DNA of 64,000 nt from Flagellimonas olearia. GTDB taxonomy: Bacteria; Bacteroidota; Bacteroidia; Flavobacteriales; Flavobacteriaceae. The translations under genes were made by a program, and so were the position numbers. The stretch spans positions 785,033 to 849,032 of the forward strand of contig NZ_WELG01000001.1 of the NCBI RefSeq assembly GCF_009184425.1. Reading direction: 5' to 3'. This document shows, piece after piece, positions 1 through 8,776 of this stretch. Under the pieces are notes generated by a model. That model searched no databases and was not told the DNA's origin. It saw nothing but the letters and a program-made list of their open reading frames with translations. Each line of letters opens with the position of its first letter. The stretch's first letter is position 1.

Positions 1-665
1 TTCCAGTCAATCTGGCAAGTCTCCTTATGTATTTTATGGGCTGGCTTAAGAGGGTTGATTTCCTTTTGGGGCAGACCATCCACGGTGCCGGCAGCTATTT
101 GGTTACAGGTCTCCACGACAAGTTCGGCTCCAAGTTCCATAAGCCTATCATGCAATGAACCCGCATTGTCTTCTGGTAGGATATTCTCTTCCCTTTGAAG
201 AATAACACTTCCGGTGTCAATCTTATTATCAATAAAAAAGGTGGTCACCCCTGTTTTGGTCTCTCCGTTGATGATGGCCCAATTGATGGGTGCCGCCCCA
301 CGATACTGGGGCAGGAGTGAGGCATGTAGGTTAAACGTACCGTACTCGGGCATTTGCCAGACCACCTTGGGCAACATCCTAAAGGCAACCACTACATGTA
401 AGTTGGCATTTAACCCCCGTAATTCATCCAGAAAGGATTCGTCCTTTAAATTGGTAGGTTGCAACACCTTGATATGGTGTTCCTCAGCAAACTGTTTTAC
501 AGGAGATGTTTGGACTTTCCGTCCGCGACCTGCTGGCCGGTCAGGAGCCGTGACTACCCCGACGACCTCAAAACCCGCTTCTAGGATACTTTTGAGACTG
601 GCCACCGCAAAATCTGGGGTGCCCATAAAAACAATTCGCAATTTATTCTTTGATGGTATACTCAT
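1..665 (-). CDS. fmt: Methionyl-tRNA formyltransferase, C-terminus cut by window edge
   Basis: Transfers a formyl group from 10-formyl-THF to initiator Met-tRNA in the cytoplasm. The reverse strand encodes the typical start LRIVFMGTPDFAV and the folate-binding signature SLLPQYRGAAPIN near residue 113, followed by NGETKTGVTTFFID and DTGSVILQ. About 221 residues are present; the C-terminal tRNA-binding domain lies beyond the window. I chose the ATG at 665 (MSIPSKNKLRIVF), which overlaps the end of recQ by 23 bp; a TTG at 641 is the alternative. Overlap with recQ implies co-transcription and translational coupling. Confidence 0.95.
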   Translation of the reverse strand, partial: MSIPSKNKLRIVFMGTPDFAVASLKSILEAGFEVVGVVTAPDRPAGRGRKVQTSPVKQFAEEHHIKVLQPTNLKDESFLDELRGLNANLHVVVAFRMLPKVVWQMPEYGTFNLHASLLPQYRGAAPINWAIINGETKTGVTTFFIDNKIDTGSVILQREENILPEDNAGSLHDRLMELGAELVVETCNQIAAGTVDGLPQKEINPLKPAHKIHKETCQIDW

Positions 666-2538
666 TAATTTGGTTTAAAACAATCACTTCATCCTCCAAA
701 AGTCCCTGTAAGGCCAATAATAGCACTTTTTCATCCACTCCGGTAGCCTTTTCCAACTTTCTGGAAGTGCTTGGGCCAAGTTTCAGAAGGGCCAAGATCC
801 GTTCCTCTAACTTAATGGGGGATTTTAACTTGTTCTGTTTGGTGCAAATATCGCAAGTGCCGCACTTTTCCTTGGCATTTTCCCCAAAATACTTTAGTAA
901 ATAAACGCTTCTACAGATTTTCTTGTTTCTGATATAGCCTAGCATTGCCTCCATATTTCCTTCTTTCACGGCATTGAGCTCCCGAATCCTTTTGGCAAAT
1001 GGGTTTATGGTGTGGTCGTCTTCCCTGGGCACCAAAAAGGTAATTTCAAGGTCGCTGGTATTGTTTTGGTATTCCACGATACCGTCATCCTGCAACTGTT
1101 TTAGAAGTTTTTTCAAGGATTTTTCGCTCTTGTTGGTTTTCTTGGACAACAAGTACAGATTTATCTTTGTTTCGTATTCTGTAATTCCGCCATAAGTTCG
1201 AAGTATGGTCTGAATGATAGGAGCCGTTTTACGGTTCTTATCCAGATATGCAAAAATACCTGCCTTTGGAGCTACAAACTGAAGCAAGGTCTTTTCCCTA
1301 AAATTCTCCGAAAGGGCTATTACAGAGTTTTGGTCCAATACTCGTAAGGCGTTGAAAGCCTTGTTGGGATTGAATCCATAGCGGTTACAGAATTTATTGA
1401 ACTTAAAACCCAAAGGTTCCTCGACCCATTCCCCGTAGGAAATTTGAAAAAAATTGTTCAGCTTGGAATATACGGTCTTCACAAAAGCCACATCGGGTAG
1501 ACCTGACAGAAACTGTTGCTTGGCTCTTTCTTGGTCTTCCTTGGTGGTTAATATAATAGCAGTGGACGGTTTTCCATCCCTTCCAGCCCTTCCGGCTTCT
1601 TGAAAGTAACTTTCCAAACTGTCCGGAACTTGATAATGCACGACCAAACGAACATTGGGTTTGTCAACCCCCATACCAAAGGCATTGGTGGCCACCATGG
1701 TATTGATGTTACCTTCCAACCAAAGGTTGAGTTTTTCCTCCTTCTCGGTTTTGGAGATGCCCCCATGAAAAAATGTAGATCGAATCCCGTTCCGGTTCAA
1801 AAACTCTGCAAGTTCTTGGGTCATTTTTCGGGAACGTACATAAACAATGGAGCTTCCAGGGAACTTCTCCATATATTTTTTCAACTGATATAGCTTGTCT
1901 TCGGCACGCTTTACCTTAAAGGCAATGTTGGACCTGGAAAAAGAATCCTTAAAAATGGTGGCATTGTCCAGTTTCAAGTTTTGGACAATATCCTGAACTA
2001 CTTTAGGTGTAGCCGTAGCCGTCAACGCAATGGTAGGAGTATCGGGAACAAGTTCTTTAAGTAGGGAGCAATCCAGATAGGCCGGTCTAAAGTCATTTCC
2101 CCATTGCGAGATACAATGGGCCTCATCAATAGCGATAAGATTCACGTTCATTTCTTGGATACGCTCCTGGATCATGGATTGTTGTAATCGTTCCGGCGAG
2201 AGGTAGAGGAATTTGTAATTGCCATACAGGCAATTGTCCAAAAGGTCGTTGAGTTCCTCAAAGGGGATTCCTCCTGTCAGGGCAATGGCCTTAATACCTC
2301 TTGCCTTTAACTGTTTTACCTGATCTTGGATCAAGGCCACCAAAGGTGACACCACAATGCAAATGCCATCCATGGCCAGTGCGGGGACCTGGTAGCAAAT
2401 GGACTTTCCGCCACCCGTGGGCATCAGTGCCAATACATCCTGTCCGGAAATGACTTTGTCTATAATGGATTTTTGGGATCCCCTGAAATCATCATAGCCC
2501 CAGAATTCCTTTAAAATAACCTTTGCTTCTTTTTGCAC
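643..2538 (-). CDS. recQ: ATP-dependent DNA helicase, RecQ family
   Basis: 3'-5' superfamily 2 DNA helicase for recombination and replication-fork repair. Walker A TGGGKS lies at residues 41-46, the DEAH box at 138-141 with the RecQ-specific sequence HCISQWGNDFRP after it, and motif VI QEAGRAGRDG further on. Four cysteines around residues 542-566 (CRSVY...CGTCDIC) form the RecQ zinc site, followed by a winged-helix RQC region. At 631 residues it resembles the shorter Bacteroidota RecQ; I see no HRDC domain. The GTG start shares one base with the TAG stop of the upstream ATPase gene (TAGTG), so translation is probably coupled. Confidence 0.95.
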   Translation of the reverse strand: MQKEAKVILKEFWGYDDFRGSQKSIIDKVISGQDVLALMPTGGGKSICYQVPALAMDGICIVVSPLVALIQDQVKQLKARGIKAIALTGGIPFEELNDLLDNCLYGNYKFLYLSPERLQQSMIQERIQEMNVNLIAIDEAHCISQWGNDFRPAYLDCSLLKELVPDTPTIALTATATPKVVQDIVQNLKLDNATIFKDSFSRSNIAFKVKRAEDKLYQLKKYMEKFPGSSIVYVRSRKMTQELAEFLNRNGIRSTFFHGGISKTEKEEKLNLWLEGNINTMVATNAFGMGVDKPNVRLVVHYQVPDSLESYFQEAGRAGRDGKPSTAIILTTKEDQERAKQQFLSGLPDVAFVKTVYSKLNNFFQISYGEWVEEPLGFKFNKFCNRYGFNPNKAFNALRVLDQNSVIALSENFREKTLLQFVAPKAGIFAYLDKNRKTAPIIQTILRTYGGITEYETKINLYLLSKKTNKSEKSLKKLLKQLQDDGIVEYQNNTSDLEITFLVPREDDHTINPFAKRIRELNAVKEGNMEAMLGYIRNKKICRSVYLLKYFGENAKEKCGTCDICTKQNKLKSPIKLEERILALLKLGPSTSRKLEKATGVDEKVLLLALQGLLEDEVIVLNQINEYTIKE

Positions 2539-3101
2539 TAAAGTTGATTAAGGGTTTCCAAAATAAAATCAATCCGCTTAGGGACTGCATCTTTTGGCAC
2601 TTCAATGGGGTTATAGCCAAATTGGGTATACGTATTCATCAGCGCATCATGGATATTCTCTGCCTCTTCAAAGGTTTCCAGACGCTCATTGTCCGAAACA
2701 TAGATTTCCTGCCACGGCGGAACAATGAAAATGGTATCGTATCTATTTTCCTGACAGGTATCTATGAATTCCTTGCCATAGGACTGCCCGAAGAAATCCA
2801 TGTAAGCCAATACATCTGGGATTCCCCTATCAAAAAAGCTCAGGGGAACGTCCATCATCAAGGACTTTTGATAATGCTTTGCCCTTCCATAAAGGAGGTC
2901 CTTGTTGAACTGCATGGCATCTTCCACAAACACCAAAGGATTTGAGATGTGGGTATGTTCCTCCCCTTCAAGCCTGGCCTTGGAGGTCATGTCCCTTATA
3001 ATTTCATGGAAACAATGGAACCCTTGCTTTTCCAAACCGTGGATTATGGATGTTTTTCCGGTTCCCGGAGCTCCCGTTACAACTACTTTGTTCTTGCCCA
3101 A
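2538..3101 (-). CDS. P-loop ATPase, AAA_28/NadR-like kinase fold
   Basis: 187 residues from a TTG start: LGKNKVVVTGAPGTGKTS with the P-loop at residues 10-17. The order P-loop, FHEIIRD, later FDRGIPD and a C-terminal YDTIFIVPPW strand matches the AAA_28 family (NadR- and Ttd14-like nucleotide-binding domains), often found beside recQ in flavobacteria. The substrate is unknown. A longer open frame runs upstream to 3233, but it would overlap the divergent DUF493 gene and its promoter, so I reject that extension. It ends on the first base of recQ and likely heads the ATPase-recQ-fmt operon. Confidence 0.8.
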   Translation of the reverse strand: MGKNKVVVTGAPGTGKTSIIHGLEKQGFHCFHEIIRDMTSKARLEGEEHTHISNPLVFVEDAMQFNKDLLYGRAKHYQKSLMMDVPLSFFDRGIPDVLAYMDFFGQSYGKEFIDTCQENRYDTIFIVPPWQEIYVSDNERLETFEEAENIHDALMNTYTQFGYNPIEVPKDAVPKRIDFILETLNQL

Positions 3102-3167
3102 ACACTGTGATTTAGTATTACAAAGTAATGAAATCAGCCGATGGAAAAAAAATTGGGCCGTAAGCCA

Positions 3168-3175
3168 TATATTTG
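3168..3175 (+). promoter_or_regulatory. -7 promoter box for DUF493 gene
   Basis: TATATTTG matches the Bacteroidota sigma-A -7 consensus TAnnTTTG and ends 10 nt before the ATG at 3186. A TTG at 3153 is only 12 nt upstream, too close for a good -33 element. The implied 5' UTR is a few nt or none. Confidence 0.45.
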
Positions 3176-3185
3176 TAAAAAAAAG

Positions 3186-3473
3186 ATGGAAAAAGACAAC
3201 CCGGACGAATTCTATGCGCGGCTCAAGGAGCAATTATTGGAAACCACCAGTTGGCCTTCCAATTATTTGTTCAAGTTTATTGTGCCCACGGATGAAAAGC
3301 GCATTGGTGAGATCAATGCTATTTTTGACAATACGGGAGCTGTAATTGAGTCCAAGAAGTCAAAAAAGGGTACATATACCAGTATTTCTATCACCGTGAA
3401 CATGAAGGATCCGGACGAGGTGATAGCCAAATACAAACAAGTTTCCACTGTGGAGGGCGTTATTTCCCTTTAA
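3186..3473 (+). CDS. DUF493 family protein
   Basis: 95 residues from the ATG at 3186 (MEKDNPDEFYARLKEQLL). The sequence has the small alpha/beta ACT-like fold of the DUF493/YbeD family, with NYLFKFIVP near residue 27 and a C-terminal TVEGVISL strand. YbeD-like proteins are cytoplasmic and their role is not well settled. An in-frame start 45 bp upstream would give MEKKLGRKPYICKKK, but it runs through the -7 box, so I prefer the later start. Divergent from the ATPase gene and upstream of the DUF4290 gene. Confidence 0.85.
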   Translation: MEKDNPDEFYARLKEQLLETTSWPSNYLFKFIVPTDEKRIGEINAIFDNTGAVIESKKSKKGTYTSISITVNMKDPDEVIAKYKQVSTVEGVISL

Positions 3474-3557
3474 AACCGCAGATTGCCATAATTTTATTAT
3501 TTTGCAGGCGTTATCGGATAGACTTCCCGATAATTTAATTTCAATAAACATTTCAAT

Positions 3558-4208
3558 TTGAACCTAGTAGAGAATTTAGAATACAATACAGAGCGTCCGA
3601 AGCTCTTCATTCCCGAATATGGCCGTCATTTTCAAAAAATGGTGGATCATGCTGTTTCCATAGCGGATCGGGAAGAACGCAATAAAGAGGCCCAGGCCAT
3701 TATCAGTGTCATGGGAAATCTTCAACCCCATTTAAGGGATGTACCTGATTTTCAGCATAAGCTTTGGGACCAATTGTTCATCATGTCCGATTTTAAATTG
3801 GATGTGGATTCTCCTTTTCCGATCACTTCCAAGGAAGTGCTGCAACAGCGTCCCGAACCTTTGGAGTACCCACAGAACCACCCTAAGTATCGATTTTATG
3901 GGAACAACATCAAAAGAATGATCGATGTGGCCGTAAAATGGGAGAAAGGTGATATGCGTTCTGGCTTGGAGTATGCTATAGCCAACCACATGAAAAAGTG
4001 CTACCTTACTTGGAACAAGGATACTGTAGAGGATACGGCTATTTTTAACCATTTGAAGGAAATGAGCAATGGGGAGATTGATTTGGCCAATGATGGCGAA
4101 AACCTGACCGAGAGCGGACAGTTCCTTAAAAATAGGCAAGCCAAATCCAACAGGAGTAATGGTGGTGGCAGTAAAAAAGGGCAGCGCAACAGGAAAAAAA
4201 GGTATTAA
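3558..4208 (+). CDS. DUF4290 domain-containing protein
   Basis: 216 residues starting at a TTG (MNLVENLEYNTERPKLFIPEYG), the characteristic start of DUF4290, a Bacteroidota-restricted cytoplasmic family of unknown function. The body is mostly helical. The C-terminus, from about residue 190, is a basic Gly/Ser/Asn/Lys/Arg-rich tail (NRSNGGGSKKGQRNRKKRY) that may bind nucleic acid. It sits 15 nt upstream of murA, as is common in flavobacteria, so the two are probably co-transcribed. No function is assigned. Confidence 0.9.
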   Translation: MNLVENLEYNTERPKLFIPEYGRHFQKMVDHAVSIADREERNKEAQAIISVMGNLQPHLRDVPDFQHKLWDQLFIMSDFKLDVDSPFPITSKEVLQQRPEPLEYPQNHPKYRFYGNNIKRMIDVAVKWEKGDMRSGLEYAIANHMKKCYLTWNKDTVEDTAIFNHLKEMSNGEIDLANDGENLTESGQFLKNRQAKSNRSNGGGSKKGQRNRKKRY

Positions 4209-4223
4209 ATTCCAAAGGAATCC

Positions 4224-5531
4224 ATGGGAACATTTCGAATAGAGGGTGGACATCAACTACATGGTGAAATTACGCCCCAAGGTGCCAAGAATGAAGCACT
4301 GCAAATTCTTTGTGCCGTACTTCTGACCGAAGAGAAAGTCACAATCCATAACATCCCGGACATTGTCGATGTAAACAAACTGATTGCCTTGCTGGAAGAT
4401 TTGGGGGTTAAAATCCAAAAGAAAGGCAAGGGATCTTACTCGTTCATTTCGGATGACATCAATCTGGAATATCTGCAATCAGCCAAATTCAAGGAAGAGG
4501 GCAGGGGACTTCGTGGATCCATTATGTTGGTGGGACCTTTATTGGCCCGGTTCGGCAAAGGATACATCCCAAAGCCCGGAGGCGATAAGATCGGAAGGCG
4601 TCGATTGGACACCCATTTTGAGGGATTCATAAAATTGGGCGCTAAGTTCCGCTATAACAAGGAAGAATATTTCTATGGCGTGGAGGCCACAAAACTCAAA
4701 GGCACCTATATGCTTTTGGATGAGGCATCCGTGACTGGTACGGCCAATATCGTTATGGCCGCTGTTTTGGCGGAAGGTACCACTACCATCTATAACGCAG
4801 CCTGCGAGCCTTATTTGCAGCAATTGTGTAAGATGCTTAACCGCATGGGAGCGAAGATTTCAGGTGTAGGTTCCAATTTATTGACAATCGAAGGAGTTGA
4901 CAGATTGGGTGGTACGGAACACACCATGCTACCTGATATGATTGAAATTGGTAGCTGGATTGGGCTGGCGGCCATGACCCAAAGCGAACTGACCATTAAA
5001 AATGTAAGTTGGGACAATTTGGGGCTTATCCCCAGTGTTTTCCGTAAGTTGGGTATTACTCTTGAAAGAAGGGATGATGATATTTTCATTCCCAAGCACG
5101 ATAAGGGTTACCAAATCCAAAATTTTATAGATGGCTCCATATTAACCATTGCTGATGCGCCATGGCCAGGAATGACACCGGATTTATTGAGCATTATTCT
5201 CGTAGTGGCCACTCAGGCCAGGGGAGAAGTGCTCATCCACCAAAAAATGTTTGAAAGCCGACTGTTCTTTGTGGACAAGTTGATTGATATGGGAGCAAAA
5301 ATTATTCTTTGCGATCCCCATAGGGCCACGGTGATCGGGCACGACTTTAAATCGACCTTGAAGGCCACTACCATGGTTTCCCCCGATATTAGGGCTGGGG
5401 TTTCCCTATTGATAGCGGCACTTTCTGCCAAAGGAACTTCCACAATCCACAATATTGAGCAGATAGACCGTGGTTATGAGAACATTGATGAACGCTTACG
5501 CGCCATTGGGGCCAAAATTGTAAGAGTTTAA
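4224..5531 (+). CDS. murA: UDP-N-acetylglucosamine 1-carboxyvinyltransferase
   Basis: First committed step of peptidoglycan synthesis: enolpyruvyl transfer from PEP to UDP-GlcNAc. K22 and N23 lie in QGAKNEALQ, the catalytic loop is PKPGGDKIGRRRLDTH, and the general base corresponds to D320 in PWPGMTPDLL. Length 435 is normal (E. coli 419). In the active-site loop the usual Cys (E. coli Cys115, in PGGCTIG) is replaced by Asp121. This replacement is known from Mycobacterium and Chlamydia MurA and makes the enzyme insensitive to fosfomycin. Follows the DUF4290 gene by 15 nt. Confidence 0.97.
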   Translation: MGTFRIEGGHQLHGEITPQGAKNEALQILCAVLLTEEKVTIHNIPDIVDVNKLIALLEDLGVKIQKKGKGSYSFISDDINLEYLQSAKFKEEGRGLRGSIMLVGPLLARFGKGYIPKPGGDKIGRRRLDTHFEGFIKLGAKFRYNKEEYFYGVEATKLKGTYMLLDEASVTGTANIVMAAVLAEGTTTIYNAACEPYLQQLCKMLNRMGAKISGVGSNLLTIEGVDRLGGTEHTMLPDMIEIGSWIGLAAMTQSELTIKNVSWDNLGLIPSVFRKLGITLERRDDDIFIPKHDKGYQIQNFIDGSILTIADAPWPGMTPDLLSIILVVATQARGEVLIHQKMFESRLFFVDKLIDMGAKIILCDPHRATVIGHDFKSTLKATTMVSPDIRAGVSLLIAALSAKGTSTIHNIEQIDRGYENIDERLRAIGAKIVRV

Positions 5532-5535
5532 AACT

Positions 5536-5952
5536 TCAATTGGATTCAGTATACTTCTTGAAATTGTTTAGAATGGCCTGCCAGCCATTCTTTTGCATCT
5601 CCAGAGAGTTCTCTTTTTCAGCATCGAAGGTAATGGTGACCTTGGTTTCTGCATTGGATTCTTCAAAAAGGACAACTGTTTTTCTTCCGTCCTCAAGAGT
5701 GAAGACCATTTTCTCTTCAGGAATTACTTCATCGTAAACTGCTTCAAAGTCGAAGCCAAAACTTCCATCCTTGGCTTCCATCCTAGCTAGGTATTTTCCG
5801 CCTTTCCGCAAATCATTTTTTGCGGATGGACAGTGCCAGCTATCATCAGCAAAATTCCATTGGGTAATATGTTCCGGCTTGGTATAAAAATCCCAGACTT
5901 TATCCAAGGTTGCAGCAATGTGGGCGTCTATGGTGATAGGTGTTGTTTCCAT
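5536..5952 (-). CDS. SRPBCC (AHSA1-like) domain protein
   Basis: 138 residues from METTPITIDAHIAATLDKVW; the frame extends upstream, but into the DoxX gene. START/Bet v 1-like AHSA1 fold with the signature VWDFYTKPEHITQWNF and RKGGKY. Such proteins bind hydrophobic ligands or act as Hsp90-activator-like folds; the ligand here is unknown. It is the last gene of the ArsR-led cassette, starting 14 nt after the DoxX stop, and its 3' end faces murA with a 4-nt gap. Confidence 0.85.
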   Translation of the reverse strand: METTPITIDAHIAATLDKVWDFYTKPEHITQWNFADDSWHCPSAKNDLRKGGKYLARMEAKDGSFGFDFEAVYDEVIPEEKMVFTLEDGRKTVVLFEESNAETKVTITFDAEKENSLEMQKNGWQAILNNFKKYTESN

Positions 5953-5965
5953 GTGTGCAATTGGT

Positions 5966-6346
5966 TTAGGATTGGAACATTGGTTGGTACTTCGGCCAGT
6001 TCTCAATAATGACCCAAAGGTTGATGGCAAACAAGGGAAGTGCAATGGGAAGTCCAGAAGTGTCGGTAACGGTGTTGATCAACAGTATTCCCACCATTAC
6101 AGGCAGAATGACAATGGCCCCGAGTGCCCTAGTCTTTTTAAAAAGGAACAGTATACCGCCTACAAGTTCCACTAGACCCACAAGGGGGATTAACCAACCC
6201 ATGGTCATAATGGCCTGCATCATTTGCATGAGACTTTCCGGAAGATCTTCGGGAACGGGCATGTAGTTGAAGAATTTGTTCAAGCCCGCATTGATGAACA
6301 TCAGACCGAACAGCACACTGACAACAGTGATGATTTTTTGTTTCAT
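5966..6346 (-). CDS. DoxX-like family membrane protein
   Basis: 126 residues with four predicted membrane helices: residues 5-23 (IITVVSVLFGLMFINAGLNKFF), about 48-68, about 74-94 and 98-113. The N-terminal GLMFINAGLNKFF is typical of DoxX. These are small inner-membrane proteins often found beside SRPBCC and ArsR genes; the biochemical role is unclear. It lies between two SRPBCC genes in the same operon, 12 nt after the stop of the 6359-6856 gene. Confidence 0.8.
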   Translation of the reverse strand: MKQKIITVVSVLFGLMFINAGLNKFFNYMPVPEDLPESLMQMMQAIMTMGWLIPLVGLVELVGGILFLFKKTRALGAIVILPVMVGILLINTVTDTSGLPIALPLFAINLWVIIENWPKYQPMFQS

Positions 6347-6358
6347 GATTGAGATGAT

Positions 6359-6856
6359 TTATAAATTTGACAATAAGGAATCCAATCCTTGCAAAGCAAT
6401 GGTAAAGCCTTCTTTGAAACCAAGTTCGATTATTTTTTCCAAATCGGACAAATTTTTGTGCTTGATGGTGATATATACCAAGGTCGTATCCCCTTGATTC
6501 TCAAAATCCAAGTTCCAGTCCGACCTTGGAAATTCGTCATTGATGTTTCCGTCCGCATCGCAAAAAGCATCCCAATATTGAAAGTTGGTTTTTGGAGAAA
6601 TGGAAGTGAAATCGGCCACGGCCCAATGCTCCTCTCCTTCGGGGCCGCACATGGCATAAAGACGCCTTCCACCTACTTCGAACACCATGGACTTGGTTTT
6701 GGCCACCCATGGTTGTGGGGCCCACCATTGGTCCAGGATTTCCGGTTTGGTAAAAGCATCCCATACCACGTCCTGTCCGGCGGCAAACTCCCGCTTTACA
6801 TGTACGCTGTTGTTTTCCTTGTTTACGGTAAAATCAAATAAGAGATTGGTTTTCAT
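6359..6856 (-). CDS. SRPBCC domain protein
   Basis: 165 residues. The AHSA1 signature [20 protein letters not shown] is followed by [22 protein letters not shown], a pattern common to SRPBCC proteins encoded downstream of ArsR regulators. The C-terminal helix ([20 protein letters not shown]) closes the hydrophobic cavity. Its ATG overlaps the previous gene by 4 nt, so the two are translationally coupled. No specific ligand can be inferred. Confidence 0.85.
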   Translation of the reverse strand: MKTNLLFDFTVNKENNSVHVKREFAAGQDVVWDAFTKPEILDQWWAPQPWVAKTKSMVFEVGGRRLYAMCGPEGEEHWAVADFTSISPKTNFQYWDAFCDADGNINDEFPRSDWNLDFENQGDTTLVYITIKHKNLSDLEKIIELGFKEGFTIALQGLDSLLSNL

Positions 6857-7305
6857 AGAGAAAGTTTTAATTGGGATATATAGTTTTCAAGTTTGGCGAT
6901 ATTCTGTTTCATGCCCTCATCGGCTTTGTGGGCCTTGATTATGGTCTGTAGCATTTCCTCGGTATCAAACACTGCAGTCCAGGACATGTGGGTTTCCTCT
7001 CCGTTTGGTTCAAATACAATAGTGGTAATGAAATGTGGATTGAAGTGCTCAAACACAATTTTTTCATGGGGAACTATTTCCTTGAAAATGCTTCGGTTGG
7101 GGTAGTTGGTGCCATCTGGTCCGTGCATGGTCAGTTTCCATTCACCACCTTCCCTAAGGTCCATCTGCTGTATGGTATTGGTAAAGCCATCGGGCCCCCA
7201 CCATTGTGCAATGTGCTCAGGGTTGGTCCATACTTCCCATACCAAAGCAATCGGGGCTTTCAGGGTTCTTGAGATTGATAATTGTCTACGTTCAGTGTTT
7301 TCCAT
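6853..7305 (-). CDS. SRPBCC (AHSA1-like) domain protein
   Basis: 150 residues. [20 protein letters not shown] followed by [15 protein letters not shown] is the classic AHSA1/SRPBCC signature. The gene starts inside the last codons of arsR (14-nt overlap), which shows direct coupling to the regulator. It is the second gene of a cassette with three SRPBCC copies; the copies are divergent, so this is an old duplication or a mixed assembly. Confidence 0.87.
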   Translation of the reverse strand: MENTERRQLSISRTLKAPIALVWEVWTNPEHIAQWWGPDGFTNTIQQMDLREGGEWKLTMHGPDGTNYPNRSIFKEIVPHEKIVFEHFNPHFITTIVFEPNGEETHMSWTAVFDTEEMLQTIIKAHKADEGMKQNIAKLENYISQLKLSL

Positions 7306-7633
7306 TCTTTTTTGCGTTTTGAAGGTCGGCCAAGTACCTATCTAGATTGTCGAAACGGTTTTCCCAGATTTTCTTGAACTGTTCCAGCCACAGGTCAATT
7401 TCCTGCATCTTGTCAACCTTCAACTCAAAGAAGATTTCCCTACCCTGTTGATTTGATTTGACCAAATCACATTCGTTTAGGATTTGAAGATGTTTGGAGA
7501 TGGTGGGTCGAGCCGCATCAAAGTTTTCCGCTATGGCACCAGCGGTCATGGTTTGTGATGCAAGCAGGACCAATATGGCCCTGCGTGTTGGGTCGGCAAT
7601 GGCTTGGAATGGATCTCGTCTCAATTTCATCAT
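7292..7633 (-). CDS. ArsR-family winged-helix transcriptional regulator
   Basis: 113 residues. DPFQAIADPTRRAILVLLA and the recognition helix ARPTISKHLQILNECDLV are diagnostic of the ArsR/SmtB fold. The only Cys is in the recognition-helix region, and no metal-binding Cys cluster is visible, so this is probably the non-metal subtype that pairs with SRPBCC genes. First gene of a five-gene operon; its promoter carries repeats (7653-7696) that are the likely autoregulatory operator. Confidence 0.92.
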   Translation of the reverse strand: MMKLRRDPFQAIADPTRRAILVLLASQTMTAGAIAENFDAARPTISKHLQILNECDLVKSNQQGREIFFELKVDKMQEIDLWLEQFKKIWENRFDNLDRYLADLQNAKKNGKH

Positions 7634-7652
7634 GAAGAAATTTAAAATATGA

Positions 7653-7696
7653 AGCTATTTGACTACAAATATATATGTAGCTATTTGACTACGCAA
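7653..7696 (-). promoter_or_regulatory. Promoter and repeat operator of the ArsR operon
   Basis: On the minus strand a -33 TTG (complement of 7694-7696) lies 20 nt upstream of a perfect -7 box TATATTTG (complement of 7666-7673). The 14-bp direct repeat AGCTATTTGACTAC occurs at 7653-7666 and 7679-7692 (26-bp period), each partly dyad-symmetric (GTAG...CTAC). The repeats overlap the -7 box and the spacer, the expected place for an ArsR repressor. Confidence 0.7.
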
Positions 7697-7763
7697 ATAA
7701 TTTTTAGAAATTTTACCTACGGTTGGGGAGGGTGGTGGTTCTGTTTCAGATAAATAGGCCTAA

Positions 7764-8771
7764 TTACGAGCCTTTTTCCACGAGATTGCCATCGGGATAA
7801 AGTGCAAATCTACCTCTGTCCTTATCATGCACATGGTCTGGATAGGGCCAAGGCCAACCTCCAAATTGGGTGAGCTGGTATTCTTCCATGGCCTGCTGGA
7901 TTTCTTCTTCGGTATTCATTACAAATGGGCCATACTTGGCTACGGGTTCGTCAATGGGCTTACCTTGAAGCATCAAGAAATGGGCTTTTTCCTCACCCAC
8001 TTTAACCGTGACTTCTTGGGTAGGGTCTAAAGCGATGCCAAATTTGGAGTTTACCTTTCTGTCGCCGATAAAGATTTCGGACCCTTCATAAAAGTATAGA
8101 GTACGATTGGTGCCAATACTGGCTTTGGGCAAGGTAAACTGGGTATCGGCCTCTACCAAAATATTCCAAACAGCCACCTCATTTTCTGGATTGGCCGCCC
8201 AAGAATCAGGGGCAGGGGAAAGGGCAGGAGTGCCTTTGTAATCCCCTGCGATGACTTTTATTTGTGCCCCGTTCTCTTTTACCACGGGAATATCTTCATG
8301 CCAAAGCATTTTAAAATGGGGGTCCACAAATTTGCTGGCCTTGGGTAGGTTCAACCAAATTTGGAACAGTTCCATGGGGTTGTCGGTATCATCATGGAGC
8401 AGCGGGAACATTTCGGAGTGTTGCACGCCTCTACCGGCTGTCATCCACTGTACATCACCTTCACCAAACCTACCAGCAGCTCCCAAAGAATCTGAATGAT
8501 CACAGTATCCTTTGTTCACCACGGTGATGGTCTCAAACCCACGGTGCGGGTGATAAGGGAAACCCGGTATGGTATTGCCATGGTACATACGCCACTTTTG
8601 GGCAGGGTCAAAATCATTGCCTATATTTCTTCCCCTGAGTAGTTCAGGGTCTGGTCCCATTTCGCCATTTCCCTTGGGAAAATGGTCTAGGTGATATACG
8701 CAAAAGAGGAAGGGGTCCTGGGTGTGCCAAGGAAAACCCAACGGAAATGTATGTAAAACAGGATTGTTCAT
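7764..8771 (-). CDS. Pirin family protein
   Basis: 335 residues with two cupin barrels. The N-terminal cupin has the pirin signature PHRGFETIT and RGVQHSEM, which supply the metal-binding His and Glu residues; the C-terminal cupin (pirin_C) starts near residue 195. Bacterial pirins are cytoplasmic iron or nickel proteins; some have quercetinase activity, others modulate metabolic enzymes. I chose the ATG at 8771; a TTG at 8780 overlaps the stop of the upstream VOC gene. Last gene of the M20-VOC-pirin run. Confidence 0.92.
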   Translation of the reverse strand: MNNPVLHTFPLGFPWHTQDPFLFCVYHLDHFPKGNGEMGPDPELLRGRNIGNDFDPAQKWRMYHGNTIPGFPYHPHRGFETITVVNKGYCDHSDSLGAAGRFGEGDVQWMTAGRGVQHSEMFPLLHDDTDNPMELFQIWLNLPKASKFVDPHFKMLWHEDIPVVKENGAQIKVIAGDYKGTPALSPAPDSWAANPENEVAVWNILVEADTQFTLPKASIGTNRTLYFYEGSEIFIGDRKVNSKFGIALDPTQEVTVKVGEEKAHFLMLQGKPIDEPVAKYGPFVMNTEEEIQQAMEEYQLTQFGGWPWPYPDHVHDKDRGRFALYPDGNLVEKGS

Positions 8772-8776
8772 AATGA

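Noticed and set aside
3102-3233. Longer N-terminus for the P-loop ATPase from 3233
   Set aside because: It would overlap the divergent DUF493 gene and its promoter, and has no similarity to the family's usual start; TTG at 3101 gives a normal length.
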